Program-made: the position numbers and the translations under genes
Part shown: in pieces, positions 28,013 to 36,741 of the stretch
Position numbering within the stretch: position 1 is the first letter of the stretch
How the letters are laid out: every line of letters starts with the position of its first letter
NCBI RefSeq assembly: GCF_001512285.1
Contig: NZ_LNUV01000004.1
Location: 310,001 to 374,000 of the forward strand
Origin: Arthrobacter sp. EpRS71
GTDB lineage: Bacteria; Actinomycetota; Actinomycetes; Actinomycetales; Micrococcaceae
DNA length: 64,000 nucleotides
Direction: 5' to 3'
The notes under the pieces: generated by a model
The model's database searches: none
Seen by the model: the letters and a program-made list of their open reading frames with translations, nothing else
What the model was told of the DNA's origin: nothing

Positions 28013-29373
28013 CTGAAGCGCTGACCCCCGACGCCCCTGTGATCTCCGACGTTTCCGGTACTCCCGGCCAGACGCCTGAGAACCCCGCGGCAGGCGGCGT
28101 GCCGTTGTCACCCGAAGATGTCCAGGCTGCCGTCCACGCCATCGCCGACCGCTCCCGTAAGGCCGCCCGCCGCATGGGACAAGCCAACCGAGCATGGAAG
28201 GATCGTGCGCTGCGGGCCATCGGAAGTGCCTTGTTGGAAAACCGGAAGCATGTGCTGGAAGCCAACTCCAAGGACGTGGCACTGGGCCGCGCCAACGGGA
28301 CTTCAGCTGCGCTCTTGGACCGCTTGACCTTGACCCCCGCCCGAATTGACGGTTTGGTGGCTGCCCTGGAGAACCTGGCCGGGTTGCCCGACCCCGTGGG
28401 CAATGTGGTCCGGGGCCAGACACTTCCCAACGGACTTCGCTTGCGCCAGGTAAACGTCCCCATGGGTGTTGTAGCCGCAATTTATGAAGCCCGGCCCAAC
28501 GTCACGGTGGACATTGCCGGCCTGGCACTGAAGAGCGGCAATGCAGTCATCCTTCGGGGAGGTTCCGCCGCAGCCAACACCAATGAGGCACTGGTTCGGA
28601 TCCTTCGCGAAGCCTTGGATTCCGTAGGTCTCCCCGCAGACGCTGTACAGACAGTTGACCAGTACGGCCGCGAAGGGGCCAATGTGCTGATGCGTGCGCG
28701 TGGCCGGGTGGATGTCCTCATTCCCCGTGGCGGGCGCGATCTCATCCAGACTGTGGTGACCAATTCGGCCGTGCCGGTTATTGAAACCGGCGAAGGCAAC
28801 GTCCACATCTTCATTGACGAGTCCGCGAACGAAGACATGGCCGTTGAGATCCTCCTCAACGCGAAGACGCAGCGTCCCAGCGTCTGCAACACCGTGGAAA
28901 CCCTGCTGGTGCATTCACGTTCCACGGTGCTGCCCGCCGTTGCCAAAGCGCTGCGTTCCGCTGGCGTCACCCTTCACGTGGACGAGCGGATTGCTGCTGC
29001 CTTGGGCAGGGACATTGAGACCGTTCCCGCTGACGATGACGACTGGGCCACCGAGTACATGGACCTCGATCTCGCCGTAGCCATGGTGGACAGCCTGGAC
29101 GAAGCCGTCAACCACATCCGTAGCTGGACCACCGGCCACACGGAAGCCATCCTCACGAACAACTTGGCCAACGCCGAGAAGTTCATAGCGGACATAGATT
29201 CAGCGGCTGTGATCGTCAATGCCTCCACCCGCTTCACTGACGGCGGCGAGCTTGGCCTCGGAGCCGAAGTGGGCATTTCCACCCAAAAGTTGCACGCCCG
29301 GGGTCCCATGGGCCTCACGGAGTTGACCACCACCAAGTGGATCGTGCAGGGCGAGGGCCAGATCCGCGCCTAG
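28009..29373 (+). CDS. proA: Glutamate-5-semialdehyde dehydrogenase (gamma-glutamyl phosphate reductase)
   Basis: Second proline-synthesis step, reducing gamma-glutamyl phosphate with NADPH. The active-site cysteine is in RPSVCNTVETLL. Further signatures are GVVAAIYEARPNVTVD, RGGSAA and ELGLGAEVGISTQKLHARGPMG. It is 454 residues, slightly long because of a Pro/Ala-rich N terminus before the first helix. It overlaps proB by 4 bases. Confidence 0.97.
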   Translation: MTEALTPDAPVISDVSGTPGQTPENPAAGGVPLSPEDVQAAVHAIADRSRKAARRMGQANRAWKDRALRAIGSALLENRKHVLEANSKDVALGRANGTSAALLDRLTLTPARIDGLVAALENLAGLPDPVGNVVRGQTLPNGLRLRQVNVPMGVVAAIYEARPNVTVDIAGLALKSGNAVILRGGSAAANTNEALVRILREALDSVGLPADAVQTVDQYGREGANVLMRARGRVDVLIPRGGRDLIQTVVTNSAVPVIETGEGNVHIFIDESANEDMAVEILLNAKTQRPSVCNTVETLLVHSRSTVLPAVAKALRSAGVTLHVDERIAAALGRDIETVPADDDDWATEYMDLDLAVAMVDSLDEAVNHIRSWTTGHTEAILTNNLANAEKFIADIDSAAVIVNASTRFTDGGELGLGAEVGISTQKLHARGPMGLTELTTTKWIVQGEGQIRA

Positions 29374-29456
29374 CAACGCGGTAACATAGAACAGAAGTCC
29401 GGAACGGTGGGGAGTCCCGCCGTCGAAAATCCTTTGAGAACCAACTAGGGGAGAAG

Positions 29457-29696
29457 ATGCTGTTTCAGCAGATCACCACGTCCATTGCCGCCCAAACTGT
29501 AGGCGGCCACGAGGAACTCGCCCCACTGTGGGCCGAGCCGTGGGTCTTCGGCGTCGTGATGTTCGCCCTGATGATGGTTCTCTTGTTCGTCACCCTTTCC
29601 TACACCAACCTTGGCAACCGCCATGAGGCTGTGGAAGAGCACGCCGATCCGCACCGCCAGCACCCGAACAAGCACACCCACGGCCAAGGCCACTAA
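29457..29696 (+). CDS. Small single-pass membrane protein with His-rich tail
   Basis: A 79-residue protein preceded by GGGGAG. One transmembrane helix is clear ([18 protein letters not shown]), and the C terminus is rich in histidine ([24 protein letters not shown]). The function is unknown; the His cluster might bind metal, but that is only a suggestion. Similar short proteins occur between proA and nadD in arthrobacters, from memory. Its end overlaps the probable start region of nadD. Confidence 0.75.
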   Translation: MLFQQITTSIAAQTVGGHEELAPLWAEPWVFGVVMFALMMVLLFVTLSYTNLGNRHEAVEEHADPHRQHPNKHTHGQGH

Positions 29697-30372
29697 CATT
29701 ATCGCCGCAACACCGCGTGGGGAGGCGGGGCGCAGGCTCCGGCTGGGCGTGATGGGTGGAACGTTTGATCCCATTCATCATGGCCACCTTGTTGCTGCCA
29801 GTGAAGTGGCAGCAAAGTTCGGCCTGGACGAAGTGGTCTTCGTTCCCACAGGCCAGCCATGGCAAAAGTCGCACAAGCTTGTCAGCAGGCCTGAGCACCG
29901 CTACCTCATGACGGTCATCGCCACAGCTTCCAACCCCAGGTTTACAGTAAGCCGGGTGGATGTTGATCGTCCGGGTCCCACCTTTACTATTGACACCCTG
30001 CGCGACCTCCGTGCAGAGCGGCCTGACGCCGACCTTTTCTTCATCACAGGCGCAGACGCTTTGGCTCAGATCCTTTCGTGGAAAGACGTTGACGAGTTGT
30101 GGTCCTTGGCCCACTTCGTTGGCGTTACCCGACCCGGGCATGAATTGCACGACATGGGCAGGGATGACGTGAGCCTGTTGGAAGTTCCTGCCATGGCGAT
30201 CTCCTCCACGGATTGCAGGACCCGCGTGGGCGCGGGAAATCCGGTCTGGTACCTCGTGCCTGACGGAGTGGTGCAGTACATCGCAAAGTATGGACTGTAT
30301 GCGGCGCCCGGCAATGCAGCGGATCTGACACCCGCACTGTCCGGATCAGACGACCAAGCACGTACTGAATGA
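29623..30372 (+). CDS. nadD: Nicotinate-nucleotide adenylyltransferase
   Basis: Converts nicotinate mononucleotide to deamido-NAD. The nucleotidyltransferase motif [11 protein letters not shown] is at the start of the conserved core, and the second motif ISSTDCR lies near the C terminus. The start is uncertain: the core strand (LRLGVMGG) needs residues before the ATG at 29752, so the ATG at 29623, which overlaps the upstream small gene by 74 bases, is used. This gives an unusual basic 42-residue extension. A GTG at 29749 would cut into the first strand, and a rare ATT or ATC start near 29697 is possible. Confidence 0.88.
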   Translation: MRLWKSTPIRTASTRTSTPTAKATNIIAATPRGEAGRRLRLGVMGGTFDPIHHGHLVAASEVAAKFGLDEVVFVPTGQPWQKSHKLVSRPEHRYLMTVIATASNPRFTVSRVDVDRPGPTFTIDTLRDLRAERPDADLFFITGADALAQILSWKDVDELWSLAHFVGVTRPGHELHDMGRDDVSLLEVPAMAISSTDCRTRVGAGNPVWYLVPDGVVQYIAKYGLYAAPGNAADLTPALSGSDDQARTE

Positions 30373-30379
30373 GTTTTGA

Positions 30380-31627
30380 ATGAGCAGCCAGGACCAGCGA
30401 CCCATCCGCAGCAGGCGTGAGCTTCGGCGTGCCCGGGAAGAGCACCCCGAGGCACAGCCCGTGGACTCTCCCGCGGCTGCGGAAGCAGAGAACCCTCCTC
30501 ACAGCGAGCGTCCCAACGGCCGCAATCGCCGTGCGGCCGATACTCCGGTGGACGCAGTGGGACCGGCAGCTCAGGAACGGTCCTCCCAAATCCGCGCCCG
30601 CGATCGTGCAGCTCTGCGCACCATCAAGGAACTCGCCGATAAAGAGGAACAGCTCTCCGGCGGGGGACCACCCACACGTCGCCAGCTGCGCCTCCAGCAA
30701 CTTCAGGCTGAAGTCGCTACCTCCATGAATCCCATTGTTCCTGGGCCCACCCCTGCACAGGACGCGCCTTCAGAGGAAGCCCCTGCACAGGACGCGTCCG
30801 TAAAGGACGCAGCACAGCCTGAGAATGCTCACAAGATTTCCACGTCTGCGCCCGCCAAAAAGACTTCCAAGGATCATGCGGGTAGCCTCAGCGCCCCCGC
30901 GGAGTCCGAAATGTCCGTGGAGCAGGCTCTTGCAGTTCGGCAATTGATCGCCGCCCAGGTGGAGAATCAGACGGCCAAGCTGGAACATATCGCTGAGCAG
31001 GATCCTTTGGCTGTGGATCCTGAAGTTCTTGCTCAGCAGATTGCCCTTGCGGAGCGTGCTGCGGTCCTGAACAAGCGTGCTGCCGCCAAGCAGAGGCTTG
31101 CCGAGAAGACGCAGGCAGATTCTGCAAAGGGCACGTCGGATGCCGGTAAGAACGCCCCGGTTTCCGACGCGAACGGGAAGTCGCCGGCGGCGGATGCCGG
31201 TCCTTCCACAGCCAATAACCTCGCGATGGTGACTCCGTTGGAGTTCGTCAAGATGCCGGGTATTGACCGTCCTGTCATGAAGCGTCCCAGCACGACGTTT
31301 GTCCCGCTGATCACCTCAGCCGGGCCTCAGGTGGACGCCGGTCAAGCTCAGGCGAAAAAGTCGGGGTCACGTGGCAGGGCCGGCGTTCTTGCCCGTGCAG
31401 AAGCGGTAGCGAAGTCGGCCCGGAAACGTCCTGAACCGGTGGGGGAGGCGTCCGAAGAATCGCAGCGCCCACCTGTTTCGGCCAGCGCCGCGTATGGCCT
31501 TGACCCTTTGGATGCCAACACTGCGGGCCTGGCCCGCGCGCAACGCAACAGGTTGCTGCAGTTCGGCGTCCTGGCGTTGGGCATCGTTGCCCTCGTTGTC
31601 GGCATCATGATGATCACCAGCGGCTAA
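30380..31627 (+). CDS. Tail-anchored low-complexity hypothetical protein
   Basis: A 415-residue protein of unknown function. The N-terminal half is charged and probably disordered, with an arginine-rich start (RPIRSRRELRRAREE) and a short internal duplication (PAQDAPSEEA / PAQDASVKDA). The middle is predicted coiled coil (about 185-245). One transmembrane helix lies at the extreme C terminus (LLQFGVLALGIVALVVGIMMI), so the bulk should be cytoplasmic. It sits between nadD and rsfS with an 8-base gap to nadD, which suggests co-expression; similar proteins occupy this spot in Micrococcaceae. Confidence 0.8.
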   Translation: MSSQDQRPIRSRRELRRAREEHPEAQPVDSPAAAEAENPPHSERPNGRNRRAADTPVDAVGPAAQERSSQIRARDRAALRTIKELADKEEQLSGGGPPTRRQLRLQQLQAEVATSMNPIVPGPTPAQDAPSEEAPAQDASVKDAAQPENAHKISTSAPAKKTSKDHAGSLSAPAESEMSVEQALAVRQLIAAQVENQTAKLEHIAEQDPLAVDPEVLAQQIALAERAAVLNKRAAAKQRLAEKTQADSAKGTSDAGKNAPVSDANGKSPAADAGPSTANNLAMVTPLEFVKMPGIDRPVMKRPSTTFVPLITSAGPQVDAGQAQAKKSGSRGRAGVLARAEAVAKSARKRPEPVGEASEESQRPPVSASAAYGLDPLDANTAGLARAQRNRLLQFGVLALGIVALVVGIMMITSG

Positions 31628-31667
31628 TTTCGCTGAACCCCGAATTGCGTTGCAAAAAATGGCTCAC

Positions 31668-31699
31668 GCCAAACATAGGCCCAGCCAAACATAGGCCAC
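31668..31699 (+). repeat. Two-copy 16-bp tandem repeat before rsfS
   Basis: GCCAAACATAGGCCCA is followed immediately by GCCAAACATAGGCCAC. The duplication lies in the rsfS leader, 22 bases before the start codon. It may be replication slippage. Confidence 0.6.
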
Positions 31700-31721
31700 T
31701 GGCCACAACAAGGAGTACCCC

Positions 31722-32126
31722 GTGTCTGCACATGAACAATCCATCACCCTCGCCCGTCACGCCGCGCGTGCCGCGGCAGAGAAGCTTGCCGAGGACATTG
31801 TCGCCCTGGACGTCAGCGAACGTTTGGCGCTCACTGACGTCTTCCTGATCGCATCGGCTCCCACCGAGCGCCAGGTCAACGCCATTGTTGACGGTATTGA
31901 AGAAGAACTGCTGAAGCAGGACCTTCGTCCTGTACGCCGTGAGGGCCGCTCGGAAGGCCGCTGGGTTCTTCTGGACTATGCGGACATCGTGATCCATGTC
32001 CAGCACTCGGAGGATCGCGTGTTCTACGCCCTGGAGCGGCTCTGGAAGGATTGCCCTGTAGTGGATCTCGAACTGGGCGATGACGCTTCTGCCAAGGCTG
32101 TTTCCGTGGAGGATTCCGAGCACTAG
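31722..32126 (+). CDS. rsfS: Ribosomal silencing factor RsfS
   Basis: RsfS (YbeB/Iojap) binds L14 and blocks 70S assembly in starvation. At 134 residues it shows ALDVSERLALTDVFLIASA, RREGRSEGRWVLLDYADIVIHV and a short acidic C-terminal extension. The GTG start has AAGGAG at proper spacing. Its position after nadD is standard. Confidence 0.95.
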   Translation: MSAHEQSITLARHAARAAAEKLAEDIVALDVSERLALTDVFLIASAPTERQVNAIVDGIEEELLKQDLRPVRREGRSEGRWVLLDYADIVIHVQHSEDRVFYALERLWKDCPVVDLELGDDASAKAVSVEDSEH

Positions 32127-32242
32127 GAACAGCAGCCAGCAGAAGTATGTCCGATTTGGAATTTTCGGAAATGCTGTTCTAAGATATTTGAGTTGCTTCG
32201 GCGCGGATAGCTGAAAAGCTGAGCGTGAAGCAGCAAGAATAT

Positions 32243-32318
32243 GGGGCTGTGGCGCAGCTGGTAGCGCACCTGCATGGCATGCAGGGGGTCAGGGGTTCGA
32301 GTCCCCTCAGCTCCACCA
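32243..32318 (+). tRNA. tRNA-Ala(GGC), copy 1
   Basis: Cloverleaf with acceptor GGGGCTG/CAGCTCC, anticodon stem CCTGC/GCAGG with loop ATGGCAT (anticodon GGC) and T-arm AGGGG TTCGAGT CCCCT. The 3' CCA is encoded. The first 73 bases are identical to the tRNA at 33376. Confidence 0.95.
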
Positions 32319-32319
32319 A

Positions 32320-32369
32320 CAGGGTCCTGTCTTCTTCATGAATTGCATGGAGAGGACAGGGCCTTTTTC
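32320..32369 (+). terminator. Terminator after tRNA-Ala copy 1
   Basis: Stem GGTCCTGTC / GGACAGGGCC (with G-T pairs) around a 20-base loop, followed by TTTTTC. Confidence 0.65.
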
Positions 32370-32399
32370 GTGCCGGATAATCTCTCGGGGGGATTCCGC

Positions 32400-32990
32400 C
32401 TAGCTGCCTGGCATGGGGCGCAAAGCAGGCAGCATGAACTCCCACATCTGTTCGATCCTTAGCAGGACGTCTTCACGGGATGTGAGGACTTCGGAAACCA
32501 TCTGAACTCCGGTGAAGGAGGAAACGAGGTACCGGGCAAATGCTGCGGCATCCAGATCGGCACGAACGAAGCCATCCGTGGCTGCCTGCCGCAGTAGCTG
32601 CTCTGCAGTATGGATCCAGTCCTGGTAGGGGCCTGAGACGTCAGCGTCGAAGGCGGAGGCTTCAAAAGTGAGCCGTATACCTCCTTGGACTACCGGTTCG
32701 TCCAGGAGCTGGTGACCGAACATCCTGCACAGGCCTATGAGCTTGTCCAGGGCGGGAGCATCTGAGGCTGCGATGTCAGATCCCGCTGCCACGACGATTG
32801 CGTGCTGCTGCTCTATGACAGCCAACGCAAGCTCCCGTTTTGAGCTGAAGTGGAAGTAGAGCGCCCCCTTCGTCACGCCTGCACGTTTGGTGATGTCGGT
32901 CAGGCTGGCATTACCGTAGCCGATTTCTGCGAATACCCGGGCGGCTCCTTCGATGACGGAAAGCCGGGTGTCTTTCGCACGTTGTTGCAT
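32400..32990 (-). CDS. TetR-family regulator of gamma-butyrolactone-receptor (ScbR/ArpA) type
   Basis: A 196-residue TetR repressor. The N-terminal helix-turn-helix is typical (ASLTDITKRAGVTKGALYFHFSSKRELA). The ligand domain resembles ScbR/ArpA proteins rather than generic TetRs: VVQGGIRLTFEASAF, a WI motif after PYQD, FTGVQMVSEVLTSREDV and MWEFMLPAL. The start is set at MQQRAKD, because residues further upstream are unlike the family. It lies between two identical tRNA-Ala genes and is followed upstream by a palindrome resembling an ARE operator (33093-33110). No gamma-butyrolactone synthase is in the window, so its ligand is unknown. Confidence 0.88.
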   Translation of the reverse strand: MQQRAKDTRLSVIEGAARVFAEIGYGNASLTDITKRAGVTKGALYFHFSSKRELALAVIEQQHAIVVAAGSDIAASDAPALDKLIGLCRMFGHQLLDEPVVQGGIRLTFEASAFDADVSGPYQDWIHTAEQLLRQAATDGFVRADLDAAAFARYLVSSFTGVQMVSEVLTSREDVLLRIEQMWEFMLPALRPMPGS

Positions 32991-33375
32991 CGGTAGTGGG
33001 TGGCCTCTCAGGTGGGTCAGGAGACGGACGGGCGGGCCGCCGTCGAGACTCCACAACGCTATCATCGGTGGGCTGGGTGGGTGCAGCGTGTTAAACCGAC
33101 TGAACGGTTTGGTTTTGATCCTGAGTAATTCTAGACTTTAGGGAGAGTCGCGGTCCGATATTGGCGGCTCTGGCGCAGCTGGTTTGGGGGGAGGTGCGGT
33201 GGAGTAATCCGTCGCACCCCGGCTGCGGCCGTTGTCGCCAGGGCGGCCGCGTGGAGTGATGCAGCTCACGTTCCGACGATTTCGCTTCTCACATGATTGT
33301 GGTTAGTATTGACGAGTTGCTTCGACGGGAAGAGAAATCGAACCGCGTGAAGGCAATGGATTTCCAGTAACATTC
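32991..33375. other. Regulatory gap between TetR gene and tRNA-Ala copy 2
   Basis: This 385-base gap contains the ARE-like palindrome, an 18-base tRNA-Ala-like fragment (33166-33183, 17 of 18 bases matching positions 3-20 of the neighbouring tRNAs) and the upstream region of tRNA-Ala copy 2. GAGTTGCTTCG precedes both tRNA copies by 45-55 bases. No gene was seen. Confidence 0.5.
33093..33110. promoter_or_regulatory. Palindromic ARE-like operator for the TetR regulator
   Basis: AAACCG-ACTGAA-CGGTTT is a perfect 6+6 inverted repeat, extended rightwards to GGTTTTG. It matches the autoregulatory elements bound by gamma-butyrolactone receptors, which carry AAACCG/CGGTTT half-sites. It lies 103 bases upstream of the TetR start, so autoregulation is likely. 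Confidence 0.6.
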
Positions 33376-33448
33376 GGGGCTGTGGCGCAGCTGGTAGCGC
33401 ACCTGCATGGCATGCAGGGGGTCAGGGGTTCGAGTCCCCTCAGCTCCA
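33376..33448 (+). tRNA. tRNA-Ala(GGC), copy 2
   Basis: Identical over 73 bases to the copy at 32243, with anticodon GGC. Unlike copy 1 it lacks an encoded CCA (ACT follows the discriminator A). Confidence 0.95.
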
Positions 33449-33456
33449 CTTCAGTT

Positions 33457-33488
33457 GAAAGACCCCGCTCATTGAGCGGGGTCTTTTT
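33457..33488 (+). terminator. Terminator after tRNA-Ala copy 2
   Basis: Stem AAAGACCCCGCTC / GAGCGGGGTCTTT with a 4-base loop and a run of T. It is unrelated in sequence to the terminator of copy 1. Confidence 0.88.
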
Positions 33489-33512
33489 CATGTCGTTCTT
33501 GAGGAACCGGGG

Positions 33513-33890
33513 CTACTCGGTGGGCCGCGCGAATTCGGCGCCGCTGACAAACTCGACGCCTTGGAACGGTTGGTCGCCCACCACGCGGGCGTTGTGACCC
33601 GGCGGAATGCTGTAAGAATCACCGGCTGAAATGTTGATCTTGCCGCCGTCGTTGGTTTCTACTTCCAGGTTTCCGGAAACGCAGAATCCGACGTGGCTCA
33701 ACTCGCAGGAGTCGGTGCCAACTACAGGTTTGATGCAGCCGGCCCAGGTCCAGCCTGGTTCGAAGGTCATTCGGCCGATTGTGTATTCTCCCACCGTCAC
33801 GAGGTCCAGCACCGTTTTATCGGGGCGTCTCGTTTCATCGGGAGAGTTGTGGGACTTTACTTCAAGGTTCGTGACAACATTGACACTCAT
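33513..33890 (-). CDS. Cupin-domain protein
   Basis: A single-domain cupin of 125 residues. The motif GDSYSIPPGHNARVVGD fits cupin motif 2, with a metal-binding His; motif 1 is atypical, with EPGWTWAGCIKPVVGTDSCELSH. The bundle of acidic and Trp residues suggests a small-molecule or metal site, but the substrate is unknown. It converges on the tRNA-Ala terminator. Start ATG gives MSVNVV. Confidence 0.8.
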   Translation of the reverse strand: MSVNVVTNLEVKSHNSPDETRRPDKTVLDLVTVGEYTIGRMTFEPGWTWAGCIKPVVGTDSCELSHVGFCVSGNLEVETNDGGKINISAGDSYSIPPGHNARVVGDQPFQGVEFVSGAEFARPTE

Positions 33891-34089
33891 GGCTTCTCAC
33901 AGGGGGAGGGGAGCCTAAAACAGGTGGATCCCGGTGCCTGGCTCCAAGGGTCGCCGTGAAATATGCCTGCCCCCCGTGGGGGCAGTCGTCCACCAAGGGC
34001 ATGACAGGTGTTTGTGTCTTGCAAGCACTAGGTTCCTCCCAAGCCAGCCTAAAGTCGAGACAGTTAAGCATGAAAGCGAGAACCGCACC

Positions 34090-35220
34090 GTGAAGGCAAT
34101 GGATGGTGAAGCGCTGTTGAAGGGGTTGAGCAGGCTTCCTGACATCGAGGCTGACAATCTGCAGGCCTTTGATGCCACAGACAGTCTTCTGCTGGAGACC
34201 GCTGCTGATTTCTTGGGCCCTGATTCCAAGGTGGTAGTCCTTGGAGACCGGTACGGCGCCCTGACCTTGGGCGCCTTGGCTGGGCTCGGCGTCGGGCATG
34301 TACGCGTCAACCAGGACCTTTTCACGGGAAGGCTTGCGCTGAACCGCAATGCTGTAGCAGCCGGTTTGGAAGGCCGCTTCACCGAGCACGAACTGGACCG
34401 GGACTTGCTGCACGATGCCAGCGTGGTGCTTTTGCAGTTGCCTAAGTCGCTGGCTGAGCTGGAGGAAATCGCCGACGCCGTTGCCAGCTTTGCGGCCCCG
34501 CATACGGTCCTGCTCGCCGGTGGCCGCGTCAAGCACATGTCCTTGGGCATGAATGCGGTCTTGGAACGGTACTTCTCATCTGTTCAACCGCAACTTGCCC
34601 GGCGTAAGTCCCGGGTCCTGGTGGCACGGGATCCCAAAGCAACCGCGGGTGTGCGCCCCTTTCCGGTGGCGGAGGCCCTGCCGGAACTGGGGATTACAGT
34701 GTGTGCGCATGGCGCTGCTTTTTCCGGCGCCCGCCTGGACATCGGTACCCGGTATTTACTGACGTTCATGGACCGCATGCCTGCCGCCCGGAAAGCTGTG
34801 GATCTGGGGTGCGGAACCGGCATTCTCGCCACGATGTACGCACTCCGCCACCCGGACGCCCGAGTGCTCGCCACCGACCAATCCGCGGCGGCAGTTGCTT
34901 CTGCCAAGGCCACGGCAGTGGCAAACGGGCTGGGTGAGCGATTGGTAGTGGTCCACGATGACGCCATGTCCACCCTGGAATCCGGCAGCGTCGACCTCAT
35001 CCTGCTGAACCCGCCGTTCCACCTGGGCGCCAGCGTTCACGCCGGCGCTGCCCTGAAGATGTTTCAGGCTGCCGCCCGGGTTTTGGCCCCCGGTGGAGAG
35101 CTGTGGACTGTCTACAACAGCCACTTGCAGTACCGGGCCGCCCTGGAACGGGACATCGGGCCGACGGTGGAGGAAGGCCGCAATCCGAAATTTACAGTAA
35201 CCCGCAGCCGGAAGTCCTGA
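34090..35220 (+). CDS. RsmC/RlmG-type class I methyltransferase
   Basis: SAM-dependent methyltransferase of 376 residues with the two-domain plan of RsmC/RlmG rRNA guanine-N2 methylases. The N-terminal half is a degenerate methylase-like domain. The C-terminal catalytic domain has motif I VDLGCGTGILA and the N2-methylase signature NPPFHLG. The target base is not predictable; 16S G1207 or 23S G1835 types are the nearest families. The GTG at 34090 is chosen as the start; an ATG three codons later (34099) is an alternative. Confidence 0.85.
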   Translation: MKAMDGEALLKGLSRLPDIEADNLQAFDATDSLLLETAADFLGPDSKVVVLGDRYGALTLGALAGLGVGHVRVNQDLFTGRLALNRNAVAAGLEGRFTEHELDRDLLHDASVVLLQLPKSLAELEEIADAVASFAAPHTVLLAGGRVKHMSLGMNAVLERYFSSVQPQLARRKSRVLVARDPKATAGVRPFPVAEALPELGITVCAHGAAFSGARLDIGTRYLLTFMDRMPAARKAVDLGCGTGILATMYALRHPDARVLATDQSAAAVASAKATAVANGLGERLVVVHDDAMSTLESGSVDLILLNPPFHLGASVHAGAALKMFQAAARVLAPGGELWTVYNSHLQYRAALERDIGPTVEEGRNPKFTVTRSRKS

Positions 35221-35389
35221 TTCCCGCCAACAGGAGCCCGCACATGGCCGTCCCCTGCAATTCAGTGGCATCGTTACCAACCCCTGATGCCGGTGTCAGC
35301 GTGTGCTCATATCCGTAACGGCAGCGGTATCGTACGATTCAAACAACGACCAACTTCGACGAACTTCATCCCAATGACGAGGGGCATCA

Positions 35390-36640
35390 GTGACTGAGAT
35401 CCGGCAGCCGACACCGAGGCGCGGAACCAACCTTCCCCGCATGGGGGACTTCAATTTGACTGTCATTCTGGAGGCGATCCGCCGCTCATCCGGTGGACTC
35501 AGTCGCGTGGAGTTGGCTCAGATCGTGGGACTTTCCCCGCAGACGATTTCCAATATTTCCAGGCGTCTCCTGGACCAGGAGTTGATCGTGGAGGCCGGCA
35601 AGGAGGGTTCAGGGCCCGGCAAGCCCAGGACTATCCTGCGGCTGAACCCGGCAGGCATGTACGCTGTGGGCGTTCATCTGGACCCCGCTGTTATCACTTT
35701 TGTGGTTCTGGACTTGCTGGGTGACGTCGTCAAACATTCCCGAATGGCTACGCCCGGCGGTGACCCGGCCGGCGTCATCACCAGCATCGCTCAACAGATC
35801 AATGTCCTCATCGAGGAATCAGGCATCGATGCCTCCAAGATCTCCGGACTGGGCGTTGCCGTCCCTGGCCCGATTGACCTCGACGAAGGCTCTGTGGTGG
35901 AGCCGCCGCTCCTGACACGCTGGAACCGTGTGCGCATCCGCGAGGCTTTGGCCGAGGCCACTGGTATGGAAACGCTGGTGGACAAGGACGTCACGAGCGC
36001 CGCAGTGGCGGAAACGTGGGCTGGCGGTGCCAGCGGTGCCGGCAGCTTCGTGTTCATGTACATGGGAACCGGCATCGGTTGTGGCATTGTCCTCAATGAC
36101 GAAGTAGTGCGCGGGACGTCGGGTAACGCCGGCGAAATCGGCCACATTGTGGTGGACCCTAACGGTCCGCAGTGTGATTGTGGATTGCGTGGCTGCGTGA
36201 AGTCTTCCTGTATCCCGCAGGTACTGGTGGCCGAGGCCGAGGCCGCCGGGGTGCTCGAAGGGCACCGGGCCGGGGCGGACGGCCCCGAAGTCCAGGAAAG
36301 GTATGCCCAGCTGTGTGACGCAGCAGATGCTGGTGACGCCAAGGCCATTGCCATCCTGGACAAGTCCGCCACCTTGGTGGCGCGTGCTGTTTCCATAGTG
36401 ACCAACACCCTGGACGTGGAGCGCGTCGTCTTTGGGGGGCCGTTCTGGGGTCGCATGTCACCGTACTTCATGGATCGCGTTCCTCAACTGTTGGACAAAA
36501 ACAACGCCGCCCGGATGATCCACGATCTTGAAGTTGTGGGTTCCGGTGTAGGTGAAGACGTTGGAGCCATTGGGGCCGCGTGCTTGGTTTTGGAGCACAT
36601 GCTGGCACCTAGGGCGCAAAGGCTGCTGCTGGAAGGCTAG
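35390..36640 (+). CDS. ROK-family transcriptional regulator
   Basis: An N-terminal winged helix (SGGLSRVELAQIVGLSPQTISNISRRLLDQ, about 35-65) precedes a ROK sugar-kinase-like domain. The latter has GLGVAVPGPID, MGTGIGCGIVLN, GEIGH and the zinc-binding cysteine cluster CDCGLRGCVKSSC. The usual Glu after GC is Lys here, and the NDAN motif is replaced by KDVT with its Asp kept, so kinase activity is doubtful. It probably senses a sugar or sugar phosphate and controls the ABC importer that follows in the same direction. The start is GTG at 35390; there are 416 residues. Confidence 0.92.
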   Translation: MTEIRQPTPRRGTNLPRMGDFNLTVILEAIRRSSGGLSRVELAQIVGLSPQTISNISRRLLDQELIVEAGKEGSGPGKPRTILRLNPAGMYAVGVHLDPAVITFVVLDLLGDVVKHSRMATPGGDPAGVITSIAQQINVLIEESGIDASKISGLGVAVPGPIDLDEGSVVEPPLLTRWNRVRIREALAEATGMETLVDKDVTSAAVAETWAGGASGAGSFVFMYMGTGIGCGIVLNDEVVRGTSGNAGEIGHIVVDPNGPQCDCGLRGCVKSSCIPQVLVAEAEAAGVLEGHRAGADGPEVQERYAQLCDAADAGDAKAIAILDKSATLVARAVSIVTNTLDVERVVFGGPFWGRMSPYFMDRVPQLLDKNNAARMIHDLEVVGSGVGEDVGAIGAACLVLEHMLAPRAQRLLLEG

Positions 36641-36741
36641 ATCGAAGCAGGACAACTAAATATCCAGAAGGCTCGGCCACGTTTCAGGCGTGTCGCGGTG
36701 AATCATGGGGGCTGAAGCCACGTTCGACTGAATGGAGCACC

